Positions 44,382 to 52,546 of a stretch of 57,906 nucleotides of DNA are shown here, piece by piece. Origin of the DNA: a virus; IMG/VR virus record IMGVR_UViG_3300020147_000010, positions 1 through 57,906 of that record; one strand, 5' to 3'. Each line of letters starts with the position of its first letter. Within the stretch, counting starts at the first letter, position 1. A program made the translations under genes and the position numbers. The notes beneath the pieces were generated by a model, which ran no database searches, was not told the origin of the DNA, and was given only the letters and a program-made list of their open reading frames with translations.

Positions 44382-45116
44382 CTACCTTCCTCCGTACGGA
44401 GTCGTTGCCCGGGAGCGTACCCGGGACGGCCCAGACCTACTCGGGTAGCGCCGTGCCAGCATCGGATCAGTGACAGCCTGCCCGGTCCAGTTGATCTCCA
44501 GGGCACTGCCCCCATGCCATCGGCGCGCCACCCGGTCGGCGGCCCGGTGCTTGGTCAGCGAGGGGACCGGCCGGTGGTCCACGAGCGAGGGCCAGGTGTA
44601 CCAGACCTCGCGGTGAGTCTTCTCGGCCCAGCCCGCCACCCGCATGTCGTCCGGGTGGCCCGCCCGGCGCTCGGCGTAGGCCAGCATCTCCGGGATCAGC
44701 TTCACGGGGAGGGCGATGCACACGCCCCACATCAGTTTCAGGCTCCGGACCCACGGTACCCCGGCCGTGTCGGCCGCCCTTGCCATCGCCTCCCAGCGGA
44801 TCGGCACGGTGCGGCCAGTGCCGAGGTAGGGCGAGACCACGGCGTCCGGCGGGACGTAGACCAGGGCGCGCTCCAGGCCCGCGAGGAGGTCCGCGCACGG
44901 CCGCGCGTCGTCCTGGATCAGGACGTGCCAGTCCGCGTCCGGGTCGGCCAGCTCCCAGGTGCTCCGGGCGTTGCGCCACACCCGGTCATGGTTGCCGCTC
45001 GGCGCGCCGGTGTCCTCGTCCCAGTGCACGGGGACCGGCCGGTCCAGGGCGGCCACCAGCTCGGTGACCGCCTCGGACCGGCTCGGGTGCGCCATGATGG
45101 CGGCGGACAGCCTCAC
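44382..45116 (-). CDS. Glycosyltransferase-like protein
   Basis: 244 residues from GTG 45116, overlapping the upstream stop (GTGA). LSAAIMAHPSRSEAVTELV at the start, HVLIQDDARPC (a DxD-like acid pair) near residue 68, and WGVCIALPVKLIPEMLAYAE later follow a GT-A-like plan seen in actinophages. Probably adds sugar to a phage component (DNA, capsid or tail). The third enzyme in a row. Confidence 0.75.
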   Translation of the reverse strand: MRLSAAIMAHPSRSEAVTELVAALDRPVPVHWDEDTGAPSGNHDRVWRNARSTWELADPDADWHVLIQDDARPCADLLAGLERALVYVPPDAVVSPYLGTGRTVPIRWEAMARAADTAGVPWVRSLKLMWGVCIALPVKLIPEMLAYAERRAGHPDDMRVAGWAEKTHREVWYTWPSLVDHRPVPSLTKHRAADRVARRWHGGSALEINWTGQAVTDPMLARRYPSRSGPSRVRSRATTPYGGR

Positions 45117-46903
45117 CGGCCGTCCTTCAGGGCCTGGATGATCTCGCCCTTCTTGTCCTTGCGCGCGCCCAGGACGATCCCCCGGCGCTTGGCGAGCTCG
45201 CGGAGCTGGTCCACCTTCAGCTCCCCGATCGGCTGGCCCGGCCGGGAGTCCTCCAGGAACAGCGACTCCTCCAGCGAGACCACCTCGCGGCGCGGCTCCG
45301 GCCGCTCCTTGACCGGCTCGGGCTCGGTGACCACCGGCGGCTGGACCGGCTCCGGGTCGCTTGACGTGTCAGTGTCAACGACCACCGGCACCGGCTCCGG
45401 GTCGGCGGCGGGCTGGTCCACCGGCGTGCCGGGGCCTTCCGCCACCTGGCCCGGCGCGGCCGGGTACGGGGAGGGAGAGACGCCCTCCCCGGTGATGGCC
45501 GTGGGCGGCTCGGCCGGAGCCGGGGCGCTGTCCGGCGTGACGGCCGGAGCGGCTGGGGTCTCGGGCTCGCCCTTCAGCCGGGTGACGGCCAGCCGATCGT
45601 GGTAGATCACGACCGGCTCCAGGAACCCCTCGTCCACGAGCTCGTCCACGGCCAGGCGTACGCCGCACCAGTCCGGGTGCCCGTAGTCGTCCACCGCGAT
45701 GCGAGCGCCCGGGGCGAGGTGCGGAGCCCACGCCTCGATGTCCCGGCGCGCGCCCTCCTTGGTGTGGTCGCCGTCCACGTACAGGAGGCCCACCTTGGGG
45801 CCGCCCCAGCGCGCGGCCACGTTGTGCGAGAAGTCCTGGACCAGCGTGATGCTGGTGGAGTAGCCCAGGCTCTGGACCCAGTGCTGAGCCCACCGGCGGC
45901 TGGCGTCCTCGGTGAACGGCGGATCGTAGACGTTGCCCGGGAGCTCCCAGGGGTCGATGCCGGTCACGTGCGCGCCGTGGCCCTGGCGAGCGCCCCAGGC
46001 CATCATCAGCGCGGAGCGGCCCTGGAACACGCCGAGCTCCACGATCTCCTGGTCCGCCGGGACCTGGGTGGCGAAGTCGGCCAGGGCCAACATGACGTTC
46101 TCAGGGGTGGCCGCGCGCACGCGCTTGAAGAACCTCGGGTAGCGCATCATCTCTCCTCGTCGGTTGCCCGGCCGGATCGGCCGGGGTGCCCTCTCGTCGG
46201 CCCGACCGGCGCGGAGCTGGCGGACCACGGCCGCCTGGCTCGGGAGCTCCAGCCGTTGCCAGCGCTCGTACGCGGCCCGGTCCTTGGCGAACTGGCTCCG
46301 GTGGTTCACGCGCTGGTACTGCTCGTCCGTGGCGGCCTTCCCGGCCACCGGGTGCATGTGCTCTATCCGCACCTCGGGGAGGTGTCGGAGCGCTCCGGCG
46401 GCCGTGAACAGGTCCATCATCGCGTTGTCGCAATACATATGCTCCACCGGAGCGGGCACCATCCGGCCGAGGGCGCGCACCACGTCCGAGGTGATGGCCC
46501 ACTCGGTGCTCAGCTTGCGGCCCTGGTAGCCGTCGTCCCCGTAGACCATCCCGGTCCCGAGCTCGGCCAGCACGTCCAGGTAGCGCCTGGCCCAGCCGAT
46601 CGTCTGGGGGAGGTGGTCGTCACCGGCGAACGCCAGCGCCCGGTACCGACCGGCCGCCTCCCGGGCCGCCGCGTCCAGCTTGTGGACCATCGGGAGCCAG
46701 GCCGGGATCACCACGAGCTGGGCCGGGAGGCCGTCGTCCTCGGCCACGATCGACCGGTACGCGCCGATCTCGGGGTCGTCGGCGTCCGCCACCACGATCA
46801 TGTCCGCGTGGTCCCAGGCGTTGGTGAAGTCCCACGCGCCGATCACCCGGCGGATGTTCTCGGGGCGGCCCCGGGTCGGGATCAGGACGGCCAGGTCAGG
46901 CAT
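45113..46903 (-). CDS. Glycosyltransferase-methyltransferase-SAP fusion
   Basis: 596 residues. Residues 1-235: GT-A type glycosyltransferase (LAVLIPTRGRPENI, VVADADDPE, AFAGDDH at 91-97, VYGDDGY). Residues about 265-440: class I methyltransferase (EIVELGVFQGRSALMM, TGIDPWE, LLYVDGDH at 374-380, AVDDYGHPDW). Residues 445-550: Pro/Glu/Val linker. Residues about 555-596: a SAP DNA-binding motif (LKVDQLRELAKRRGIVLG). A SAP tail suggests that the substrate or site of action is DNA. Start overlaps the upstream gene by eight bases. Confidence 0.85.
   Translation of the reverse strand: MPDLAVLIPTRGRPENIRRVIGAWDFTNAWDHADMIVVADADDPEIGAYRSIVAEDDGLPAQLVVIPAWLPMVHKLDAAAREAAGRYRALAFAGDDHLPQTIGWARRYLDVLAELGTGMVYGDDGYQGRKLSTEWAITSDVVRALGRMVPAPVEHMYCDNAMMDLFTAAGALRHLPEVRIEHMHPVAGKAATDEQYQRVNHRSQFAKDRAAYERWQRLELPSQAAVVRQLRAGRADERAPRPIRPGNRRGEMMRYPRFFKRVRAATPENVMLALADFATQVPADQEIVELGVFQGRSALMMAWGARQGHGAHVTGIDPWELPGNVYDPPFTEDASRRWAQHWVQSLGYSTSITLVQDFSHNVAARWGGPKVGLLYVDGDHTKEGARRDIEAWAPHLAPGARIAVDDYGHPDWCGVRLAVDELVDEGFLEPVVIYHDRLAVTRLKGEPETPAAPAVTPDSAPAPAEPPTAITGEGVSPSPYPAAPGQVAEGPGTPVDQPAADPEPVPVVVDTDTSSDPEPVQPPVVTEPEPVKERPEPRREVVSLEESLFLEDSRPGQPIGELKVDQLRELAKRRGIVLGARKDKKGEIIQALKDGR
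45362..45377. promoter_or_regulatory. TGAC-N8-GTCA site in linker of enzyme fusion
   Basis: Core GTGTCAGT. In frame GTT GAC ACT GAC ACG TCA (VDTDTS), in the linker between methyltransferase and SAP. Confidence 0.8.
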
Positions 46904-47552
46904 ACGGGCTCCAGGTGAAATACGGGCTGAGCAGCGCGGAGCGCTCCCCCGGGGTGATGGCCCTGGGCGCGCGCCAGCGCGAGCCCTTGGGCGTGTAGAG
47001 GTAGTGGTACAAGATCCGGTTCACGACCACCTGAGTCTGGAGTACGCGGAGCCGCCGGAGCTGGTCGGCCCACTCGCGGTCCTCGGCGCGCCCGGCGCGC
47101 GTGCGGCTGAAGTCGGCCATCAGCGCGAGCCGGGTCCGGATCGGGTTGATGTGGCTGATGTCGCGCTCGTACCGGCCGGGGAGGTTGCGCCAGCGCCGGT
47201 GCTCCAGCGAGTGGTACGCCACCGCCGTGGGCTGGCCGTCCGAGTAGCACTGGACCTGGAACCCCACGTAGTCCGGCCGCTCGGCCAGCGCGCCCACGAT
47301 GTCGCGGACGTACGTCGGGGCCACCACGTCGTCATCGTCCACGAACGAGACGTACTCCGTCCCGGCGGTCTCCACCATGCGCTGGCGGATCTTGGGGAGG
47401 GACGGGCTCCCGTCGTTGTGCCAGCCGATCACGCGCACCCGGCCGCCGTACGGGTCGAGCTGAGGCAGAAGCCCGGCCATCAGCCGCTCGAACAGCGCGC
47501 GGCGCTCGCCCAGGGTCGGGACGAGGATCGACCAAGTAGGCGCGGCTGTCAT
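46896..47552 (-). CDS. Family 2-like glycosyltransferase
   Basis: 218 residues. WSILVPTLGERRALFERLM at the start, GWHNDGSPSLPKIRQRM, and SFVDDDDVVAP (DxD metal site, residues about 69-79) are the GT2/GT-A order. The C-terminal part is basic. The ATG lies seven bases after TAAGGT (47560-47565), so it is leaderless. First of three sugar-transfer genes. Confidence 0.85.
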   Translation of the reverse strand: MTAAPTWSILVPTLGERRALFERLMAGLLPQLDPYGGRVRVIGWHNDGSPSLPKIRQRMVETAGTEYVSFVDDDDVVAPTYVRDIVGALAERPDYVGFQVQCYSDGQPTAVAYHSLEHRRWRNLPGRYERDISHINPIRTRLALMADFSRTRAGRAEDREWADQLRRLRVLQTQVVVNRILYHYLYTPKGSRWRAPRAITPGERSALLSPYFTWSPYA

Positions 47553-47584
47553 GTCCCCAACCTTACAGGACGAGGGGGCATCTC
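47553..47584 (-). promoter_or_regulatory. GAGATG-type promoter, leaderless, for glycosyltransferase operon
   Basis: Minus strand GAGATG (47579-47584), 13 bases, TAAGGT (47560-47565), seven bases to ATG. Spacing is shorter than in the 16-base members. Confidence 0.5.
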
Positions 47585-47599
47585 GGGAGGCTCCCTCGC

Positions 47600-47737
47600 G
47601 GGGGGACGGGGGGACCGAATCGGACCCCCGCCCCCGCCCCGGCCCCACACGTACGCACGTCGTGCGCGCACGGGGTGAGACAGTTTCTCGGATGTGTGTA
47701 GGGGGAGTGGTCCCATTCAGTCCCCCCGTCCCCCCAG
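47600..47737. repeat. Dispersed repeat with inverted ends, copy B
   Basis: About 138 bases matching 19025-19170. Same G-rich inverted arms, same TCGTGCGCGCAC centre and TTTCTCGGATGTGTGTAGGG block. It ends at the stop codon of the gene at 47738. The middle (47627-47650) differs most from copy A. Confidence 0.75.
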
Positions 47738-48091
47738 CTACTCGGGAGTAACCGGCTCCGGCTCGGCCGCCGGGTCCTCCCCGGGGCCGTCGCCCGGGTC
47801 CTCCGGCTCCTCCTCGGGCGGGTCCACCACCACGGGGCTGGTGGGCGTGGCGGACCAGACCCGGTACTCCGACTTCTGGCCCGTCACGTTGGCGGACGGG
47901 TGGCGGCCGGGCCACTCCTGGAGGTAGTCGATCAGGTCCACGAGCGCGGCATCCATCGCCGCGCCGTTGTCCGGCACGGACCCATCGCTCTGGACCATCA
48001 CCGTGACCGAGAACCCGGAGCCGTCCGGGACAGGGACGTTGATCTGGTGGGGCATCATCGGGACCACTTGCCCGTCCGGGCTGATCGGCAT
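47738..48091 (-). CDS. Hypothetical protein of tail-tip region
   Basis: 117 residues, MPISPDGQVVPMMPHQINVP. A beta-rich first half (GFSVTVMVQSDGSVP), a helix (MDAALVDLIDYLQEWPG) and a Pro/Glu-rich acidic end (DPPEEEPEDPGDGPG). Its position after minor tail genes suggests a structural or assembly role. Not recognised. Confidence 0.6.
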   Translation of the reverse strand: MPISPDGQVVPMMPHQINVPVPDGSGFSVTVMVQSDGSVPDNGAAMDAALVDLIDYLQEWPGRHPSANVTGQKSEYRVWSATPTSPVVVDPPEEEPEDPGDGPGEDPAAEPEPVTPE

Positions 48092-48116
48092 GTCTCCTCC
48101 TTGGGTCGGTGCCACC

Positions 48117-48629
48117 CTACGGGGCCAGGATGGCGGTCCAGCGCCACTCGCTGGTGGTGAAGGTGGTCGATGAGCCGAACGCAAAGATGGTGAACCCGGT
48201 CGTGGTGATGTTGATGGCCCGGACGTTCCAGCCCGCCGTGGCTCCGGCCCCGTTGTTGAGGTTGACGTGGACGTTGGGCAGGGCCGGGAAGGTCACGCCG
48301 TAGTTCACGTCCAGGGTCCAGGAGGTGGCCGCGCTCGGGCCGCCGCTGGCGGAGCCGGTCTTGACCATCGGGCCGTTCGCGCCGCCGGACGCCACCGCGC
48401 CGATCACCAGGAGCGAGCCGCGCTGGCTGATCATCTGGACCACCGTGTTGACGGTGGCGTACGCCGTCGCCAGCTTGGGGACGTTGGGGACGATCACGCC
48501 GCTGGACATGGTGATGTTCAGCGTGCCGTTGGCGTTGACCGCGCTCACCGTGCCCACGCGGAGCCGGAGAGTGTCCTCCCCGTCCTCGTCGGGGGTCAGC
48601 TTCTTGAGGAGCTTGGTGTAGTCGATCAT
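48117..48629 (-). CDS. Minor tail / baseplate protein with lectin-like end
   Basis: 170 residues. The N-terminal 80 residues form a small barrel-like unit (LRVGTVSAVNANGTLNITM, PKLATAYATVNTVVQMIS, GSLLVIGAV). The C-terminal part (VNYGVTFPALPNVHVNLNN, WNVRAINITTTGFTIFAF) has the pattern of an H-type lectin domain (FP..PxVxVxxN...AxNIT..GF). Sugar binding at the tail tip is plausible. ATGA overlap with the upstream gene. Confidence 0.75.
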   Translation of the reverse strand: MIDYTKLLKKLTPDEDGEDTLRLRVGTVSAVNANGTLNITMSSGVIVPNVPKLATAYATVNTVVQMISQRGSLLVIGAVASGGANGPMVKTGSASGGPSAATSWTLDVNYGVTFPALPNVHVNLNNGAGATAGWNVRAINITTTGFTIFAFGSSTTFTTSEWRWTAILAP

Positions 48630-49702
48630 CAGAGCTCCCGGACCTGGAGGCTGGTGTCCCCGGCCAGGTCCAGCGTCACGGCGTCCACCGCGAGCGCCTG
48701 GCCCTCCAGGCTCACCACGTCCCCGGCGGAGATCGTGGGGTCGTACGGCCGGACCAGGGTGTAGGTCGCGCCAGCGCCCACGTTCTGGTTCAGGATCGTG
48801 TTGGCGGCGGCCTGGGCGGCGGCCACGGTCTTGATCAGCGGGGAGGAGAAGAACTCCGTTACGCGGCCGTACGGGCTGGTGCCCGGCCCGGTCCCGGCGT
48901 AGGTCGGGCTTGACGGATCACTGTCAATCGCCACGGCCTGGACCGGCGCGGTCCCGTCCTGGGCCTCGCCGCGCGCCACGATGACGTTGGGCGGCCGGGT
49001 GTCGTAGTCGGCGGACAAGCTGGTGAGCTGGTCCAGCGGGTACGCCGTGGCCGCGTCCGGCGTCAGCGTGCCGATCTGGATGTCCCCCACGCGGTTGTAC
49101 CAGGCCGTCCGGCTGAACCCGGCCAGCACGTCCAGGATCTCCGACCACGGGGCCGTGCCGGGGTCCAGGCCGAACACCCGGGCCGCGCCGAGCGCCACGC
49201 CCACGAGGCCCACGCCGGGGTTCTGGCCGGTGCGGTTGGTGACCACCGCGTTGATCATGTTCCCCAGGTCGGTCCCGCTCGCCACGGTCAGCGCGGTCTC
49301 GAACCGGTAGCGCTCCACGTTGTCGCTGATGTCGATCAGGCCCACGTCCACCACGCGCTGACCGGCCTCGGTCCGGGTGCGCGCCGAGGCCACCTCGTAG
49401 GTGCCGTAGGGCACGGTCGCCAGCGAGCCGTCCAGGAGCTCCAGGCCCAGCTCCACCTCCAGCCGCGTCCCGAATGGCGTCAGGAGGTCGCCCGGCCGCC
49501 GGGGGAGGAGCGAGTCCCCCACGAACGAGAGGCGGCCGTCCCAGCGCGCGTTCCGCCGGGCGTCCTGGGTGAGCGAGCCGCTGACCGGCTCCAGCTCGCG
49601 CGTGACGCCACCGCGCGAGAAGGTGAACCGAGACCAGCGCCGGAACCCGGTGGGCGTGCTGAGGGCCGCCTGGTGGCGCGCCGAGTTGAACCTGGTAGCC
49701 AT
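48629..49702 (-). CDS. Minor tail protein (DUF5047-like tail hub)
   Basis: 357 residues, MATRFNSARHQAALSTPTGF. Early strands (RWSRFTFSRGGVTRELEPVSGSL) and the central ILDVLAGFSRTAWYNRVGDIQIG, then NVIVARGEAQDG and VTEFFSSPLIKTVAAAQAAAN, match actinophage minor tail proteins of hub type. Starts at the stop of the fibre gene (TAATGG). Sits between fibre and lectin genes. Confidence 0.75.
   Translation of the reverse strand: MATRFNSARHQAALSTPTGFRRWSRFTFSRGGVTRELEPVSGSLTQDARRNARWDGRLSFVGDSLLPRRPGDLLTPFGTRLEVELGLELLDGSLATVPYGTYEVASARTRTEAGQRVVDVGLIDISDNVERYRFETALTVASGTDLGNMINAVVTNRTGQNPGVGLVGVALGAARVFGLDPGTAPWSEILDVLAGFSRTAWYNRVGDIQIGTLTPDAATAYPLDQLTSLSADYDTRPPNVIVARGEAQDGTAPVQAVAIDSDPSSPTYAGTGPGTSPYGRVTEFFSSPLIKTVAAAQAAANTILNQNVGAGATYTLVRPYDPTISAGDVVSLEGQALAVDAVTLDLAGDTSLQVREL
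48911..48926. promoter_or_regulatory. TGAC-N8-GTCA site inside minor tail gene
   Basis: Core GGATCACT. In frame ATT GAC AGT GAT CCG TCA (IDSDPS). Confidence 0.8.
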
Positions 49703-52512
49703 TACAGGTACTCCTCCGGGTCGGGCGTCTCAGGCCAGGGCTGACGGACCATCGTCACCTGAACCACCTTCACGTTCGGGGCCGGGGCCGCCACGCGCCA
49801 GCCGCCCGGCGCGTACCAGCCCGGCTCGCCGCCGACCGGCGACCAGTAGACCCGCTCGCTGGACAGGATGCTCTCCAGCCGGTTGATGGCCTTCACGCCC
49901 TCCACCGCGATGGTCAGCGTCATGTCCTCCCCGGCCAGCGTGGTGGAGACCGAGGGGAGCCCGCCGTCCAGCGGGATGCTGTCCGAGACCAGCCGGGGGA
50001 AGGTGTGAGACCGGTCGGTGGTGACGGCCATCCGGTCGGTGAAGGTGCTCAGCCGGTCCAGGTCGTCCCCGTGGGTCAGGCTCGGCACCGTGGCGCTGGC
50101 GAAGTCCGAGACCTTGAGCTCCGGCACGGGGAGCGGGCCGCCGGAGATCGTGCCGTCCAGTCGGACGAAATGCACCTCCCGATACGGCGGGATGTGGCTC
50201 ACGCTGTTGGTGTTGCCGGAGCCGTTCGAGCTGACGCCGGGGGAAGCGCTCGCCGTGCTCCCCCCGCTGTGGTCGTGGGTGGTCGTGGGCGAGTCGCCCA
50301 GGTCACCGAACGAGGGCCGCTCGAACGAGCCCGTGGTGGACTGGCCCACGTCGATGGTGTGGCTGTGGTTGCCGATGTCGTGGGTGTGCGCCGGGGTCGT
50401 GTGGGAGTGGCTGGAGGTCCCCCCGGTGCTGTTCACCGAGTCGGAGCCCTTCTCCCTGGCGAACCAGGTCCGCATGTCCGGCGTGCCGTTCGCGCCGTTG
50501 CACAACGTCAGGAGCGGGTCCAGGTCGGCCACCGCACCGGTGTAGAGCCCGATGATCCGGGTCTGGGTGCCGCCACCGGTGTTCCGGAGGACCCTCAGCC
50601 GCCGGTTGGGCGGCTCCAAGTTGACCGCGTTCGTGGTCCCCCCGCCCACGCTGTTGGTGTTGCCGGTGCTGGCCGGGGCCACGTTCAGCGGGTGGGTGTG
50701 CCGGGGGAGCCAGCGCGGGGAGCTGGAGCCGTACCCGGCCTCGGTGCCGGAGCTCGGGTTCGAGAGCGAGGTGGAGCCGATGCTGTGGTCGTGGCTCACG
50801 CCGTTGTGGCTGTGCGCGTTGACGGTGTGCGAGTGGGTGGCCGCGCCGGAGGTCGCGCCGCCGTTGCCGCCCGAGGGCGCGCCCTTCAGGAACCGGCCCG
50901 CCGAGCTCGCGTCGTCGGTCCAGCCGGACACGCTCTCGGTCGAGAACCCGAGGATGCCGACCGGGTACGCGGCCTGAGCGCCGTCCGACTTGATCCAGAT
51001 CACGTCCCGAGCCGGGGGCGCGTTGTTGGCCGCGCTCGTGCCGGGAGCGGAGCTGGAGGTGTTGTACGGCCCGGCGCTCCCGGTGGAGCTCGGCCGGGTG
51101 TGCGTGTGCGGCTGGTCGGCCTGGGGCTGGCTCGCGCCGTTGAACCGCGCCGAGGTGGTGGAGCTGTTCGAGCTCCCCGTGGAGCCGCCCACGCTGTGGC
51201 TGTGGGCCGCGATCTGGTGCGTGTGGCCGGGCGTGGTGTGGCTGTGGCTGGCCGCGCCGCCGGTGGCGACCGGCGCGCCGGTGCCGTTGCTGCCTCGGGG
51301 GAACACGCCGTCCAGCGCGGTGACTCGCGTCCAGCCGGACGGGATGCTGGCGGCCGTGCCCGGCCAGCCCAGGATCATGTCATCCGGGATGGTGTCGGGG
51401 AGCTCCACGAACGTCGAGACGTAGCCCTGGTAGCGCACCCGGTACGTGATGTCGCACGGCTCGCTTGACACTTCACAGTCAGGACCGCTCGGGAGCGGGT
51501 CGAGCTGGGGGATCGCCAGGTCCAGGTACGAGCCGTTCAGCCCATCCGGCACGGTGGCGATGCGCTGGGAGCCGGTGCAATCGTCGCGCCAGACCTCGGC
51601 CACCACGTAGTCGTTGTCCCACGCCTGGCCGCCCGGGTACTCCCAGGTGACCCGGTAGCCGCCGAACTCCGGCGTCACGGTGACCAGGGGAGGGGACGGC
51701 GGGGGGACCGTGTTCTGGACGCTGAACGTCCGGGTCAGGCCGTGCTCGAACGGGTCGGAGCCCCGGATGGTGGAGCGGACCATGAACTGGGCCGTGTACG
51801 CCCCGTCGTCCAGGCCGGTGTCCATCGGCAGGGTGGCCGGGGGCGTGCCGGAGCCGGACTGGGTGAACACCGGCGCGTTGCCCGCGTCGTAGACGGTGAC
51901 GGACCAGTTCAGCGCCGGGAGCCCGTCGTAGGCCACCGCGCCGAACGCGAGGACCGGCTGGTTGGTGTCGGTGATCGTGCCGCCGGTCTGGTCCACCCCG
52001 GCGTTGTCCTGGACCTCGGGGTCGTACTGGGGCCGGAGCCGACAGTCGATGTCCACGTAGCACTCGGCCGTACGGAGCTCGGTCGGCGCGCCGGTCTCGA
52101 TGCTCGGCCAGCCGCCGCCGATGTTCAGGTCCGAGAGCGCTCCGGCCGTCGCCAGCCCGTAGTCCGAGGTCTGGTACCACTCCCCGGCCCGCTCGGTCAT
52201 GGTGTCGGTGACATCCACCGAGTCATATTCGATGTAGTCCTGGGTGCCGCGCCCCAGGTCGATGTCCTCGGTGGCCGTGCCCACGTCGGTCCGGATGCGG
52301 ATGCGACCCCTGATCCGGTGGCGCTGGTACCCGGCGGCCGGGGTGTGCGGCTCCAGCCGCAACGACCAGTTGCCGGAGTTGCCGGTCAGGAACCGGATGT
52401 AGGTCGAATCGGAGTTGTCCGAGGTGACCCCGGCCAGGGTGCCGGACGGGACGGCGGTCCCCAGCCCCGCCTTGAGCACCGAGACCGGTCGGAGAACGTT
52501 GGTCACAGCCAT
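49702..52512 (-). CDS. Tail fibre / receptor-binding protein with His-rich collar repeats
   Basis: 936 residues. The N-terminal 200 residues share LRP...G-x-x-x-x-GV(T)SDNSD with the 1295-residue protein next to it, then there are beta-sandwich regions. From about residue 370 three units follow, each with a Gly-Trp or Asp-Gly element as in phage tail-collar domains and a His-x-His cluster (GGAASHSHTTPGHTHQI, AATHSHTVNAHSHNG, TSSHSHTTPAHTHD). His-x-His arrays in fibre tips bind metal. The last 150 residues form another domain (VEGVKAINRLESILSSERV). Leaderless from a GAGATG promoter. Confidence 0.85.
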   Translation of the reverse strand: MAVTNVLRPVSVLKAGLGTAVPSGTLAGVTSDNSDSTYIRFLTGNSGNWSLRLEPHTPAAGYQRHRIRGRIRIRTDVGTATEDIDLGRGTQDYIEYDSVDVTDTMTERAGEWYQTSDYGLATAGALSDLNIGGGWPSIETGAPTELRTAECYVDIDCRLRPQYDPEVQDNAGVDQTGGTITDTNQPVLAFGAVAYDGLPALNWSVTVYDAGNAPVFTQSGSGTPPATLPMDTGLDDGAYTAQFMVRSTIRGSDPFEHGLTRTFSVQNTVPPPSPPLVTVTPEFGGYRVTWEYPGGQAWDNDYVVAEVWRDDCTGSQRIATVPDGLNGSYLDLAIPQLDPLPSGPDCEVSSEPCDITYRVRYQGYVSTFVELPDTIPDDMILGWPGTAASIPSGWTRVTALDGVFPRGSNGTGAPVATGGAASHSHTTPGHTHQIAAHSHSVGGSTGSSNSSTTSARFNGASQPQADQPHTHTRPSSTGSAGPYNTSSSAPGTSAANNAPPARDVIWIKSDGAQAAYPVGILGFSTESVSGWTDDASSAGRFLKGAPSGGNGGATSGAATHSHTVNAHSHNGVSHDHSIGSTSLSNPSSGTEAGYGSSSPRWLPRHTHPLNVAPASTGNTNSVGGGTTNAVNLEPPNRRLRVLRNTGGGTQTRIIGLYTGAVADLDPLLTLCNGANGTPDMRTWFAREKGSDSVNSTGGTSSHSHTTPAHTHDIGNHSHTIDVGQSTTGSFERPSFGDLGDSPTTTHDHSGGSTASASPGVSSNGSGNTNSVSHIPPYREVHFVRLDGTISGGPLPVPELKVSDFASATVPSLTHGDDLDRLSTFTDRMAVTTDRSHTFPRLVSDSIPLDGGLPSVSTTLAGEDMTLTIAVEGVKAINRLESILSSERVYWSPVGGEPGWYAPGGWRVAAPAPNVKVVQVTMVRQPWPETPDPEEYL
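51466..51481. promoter_or_regulatory. TGAC-N8-GTCA site inside fibre gene
   Basis: Consensus core ACTTCACA. In the coding frame CCT GAC TGT GAA GTG TCA (PDCEVS). Confidence 0.85.
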
Positions 52513-52546
52513 ACTGTCACCCTATCCTGGGCTCGGAGGACATCTC
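52513..52546 (-). promoter_or_regulatory. GAGATG-type promoter, leaderless, for fibre gene
   Basis: Minus strand GAGATG (52541-52546), 16 bases, TAGGGT (52519-52524), six bases to ATG. GAGATG follows on the TGA stop of the 1295-residue gene. Confidence 0.6.

Noticed and set aside
49742-49757. Palindrome TGAC-GGACCATC-GTCA in the fibre gene
   Set aside because: It matches the pattern but is out of the codon phase shared by the other intragenic sites and uses no rare codons, so it is probably the single chance match expected. It is counted in the 32 but not listed as a feature.
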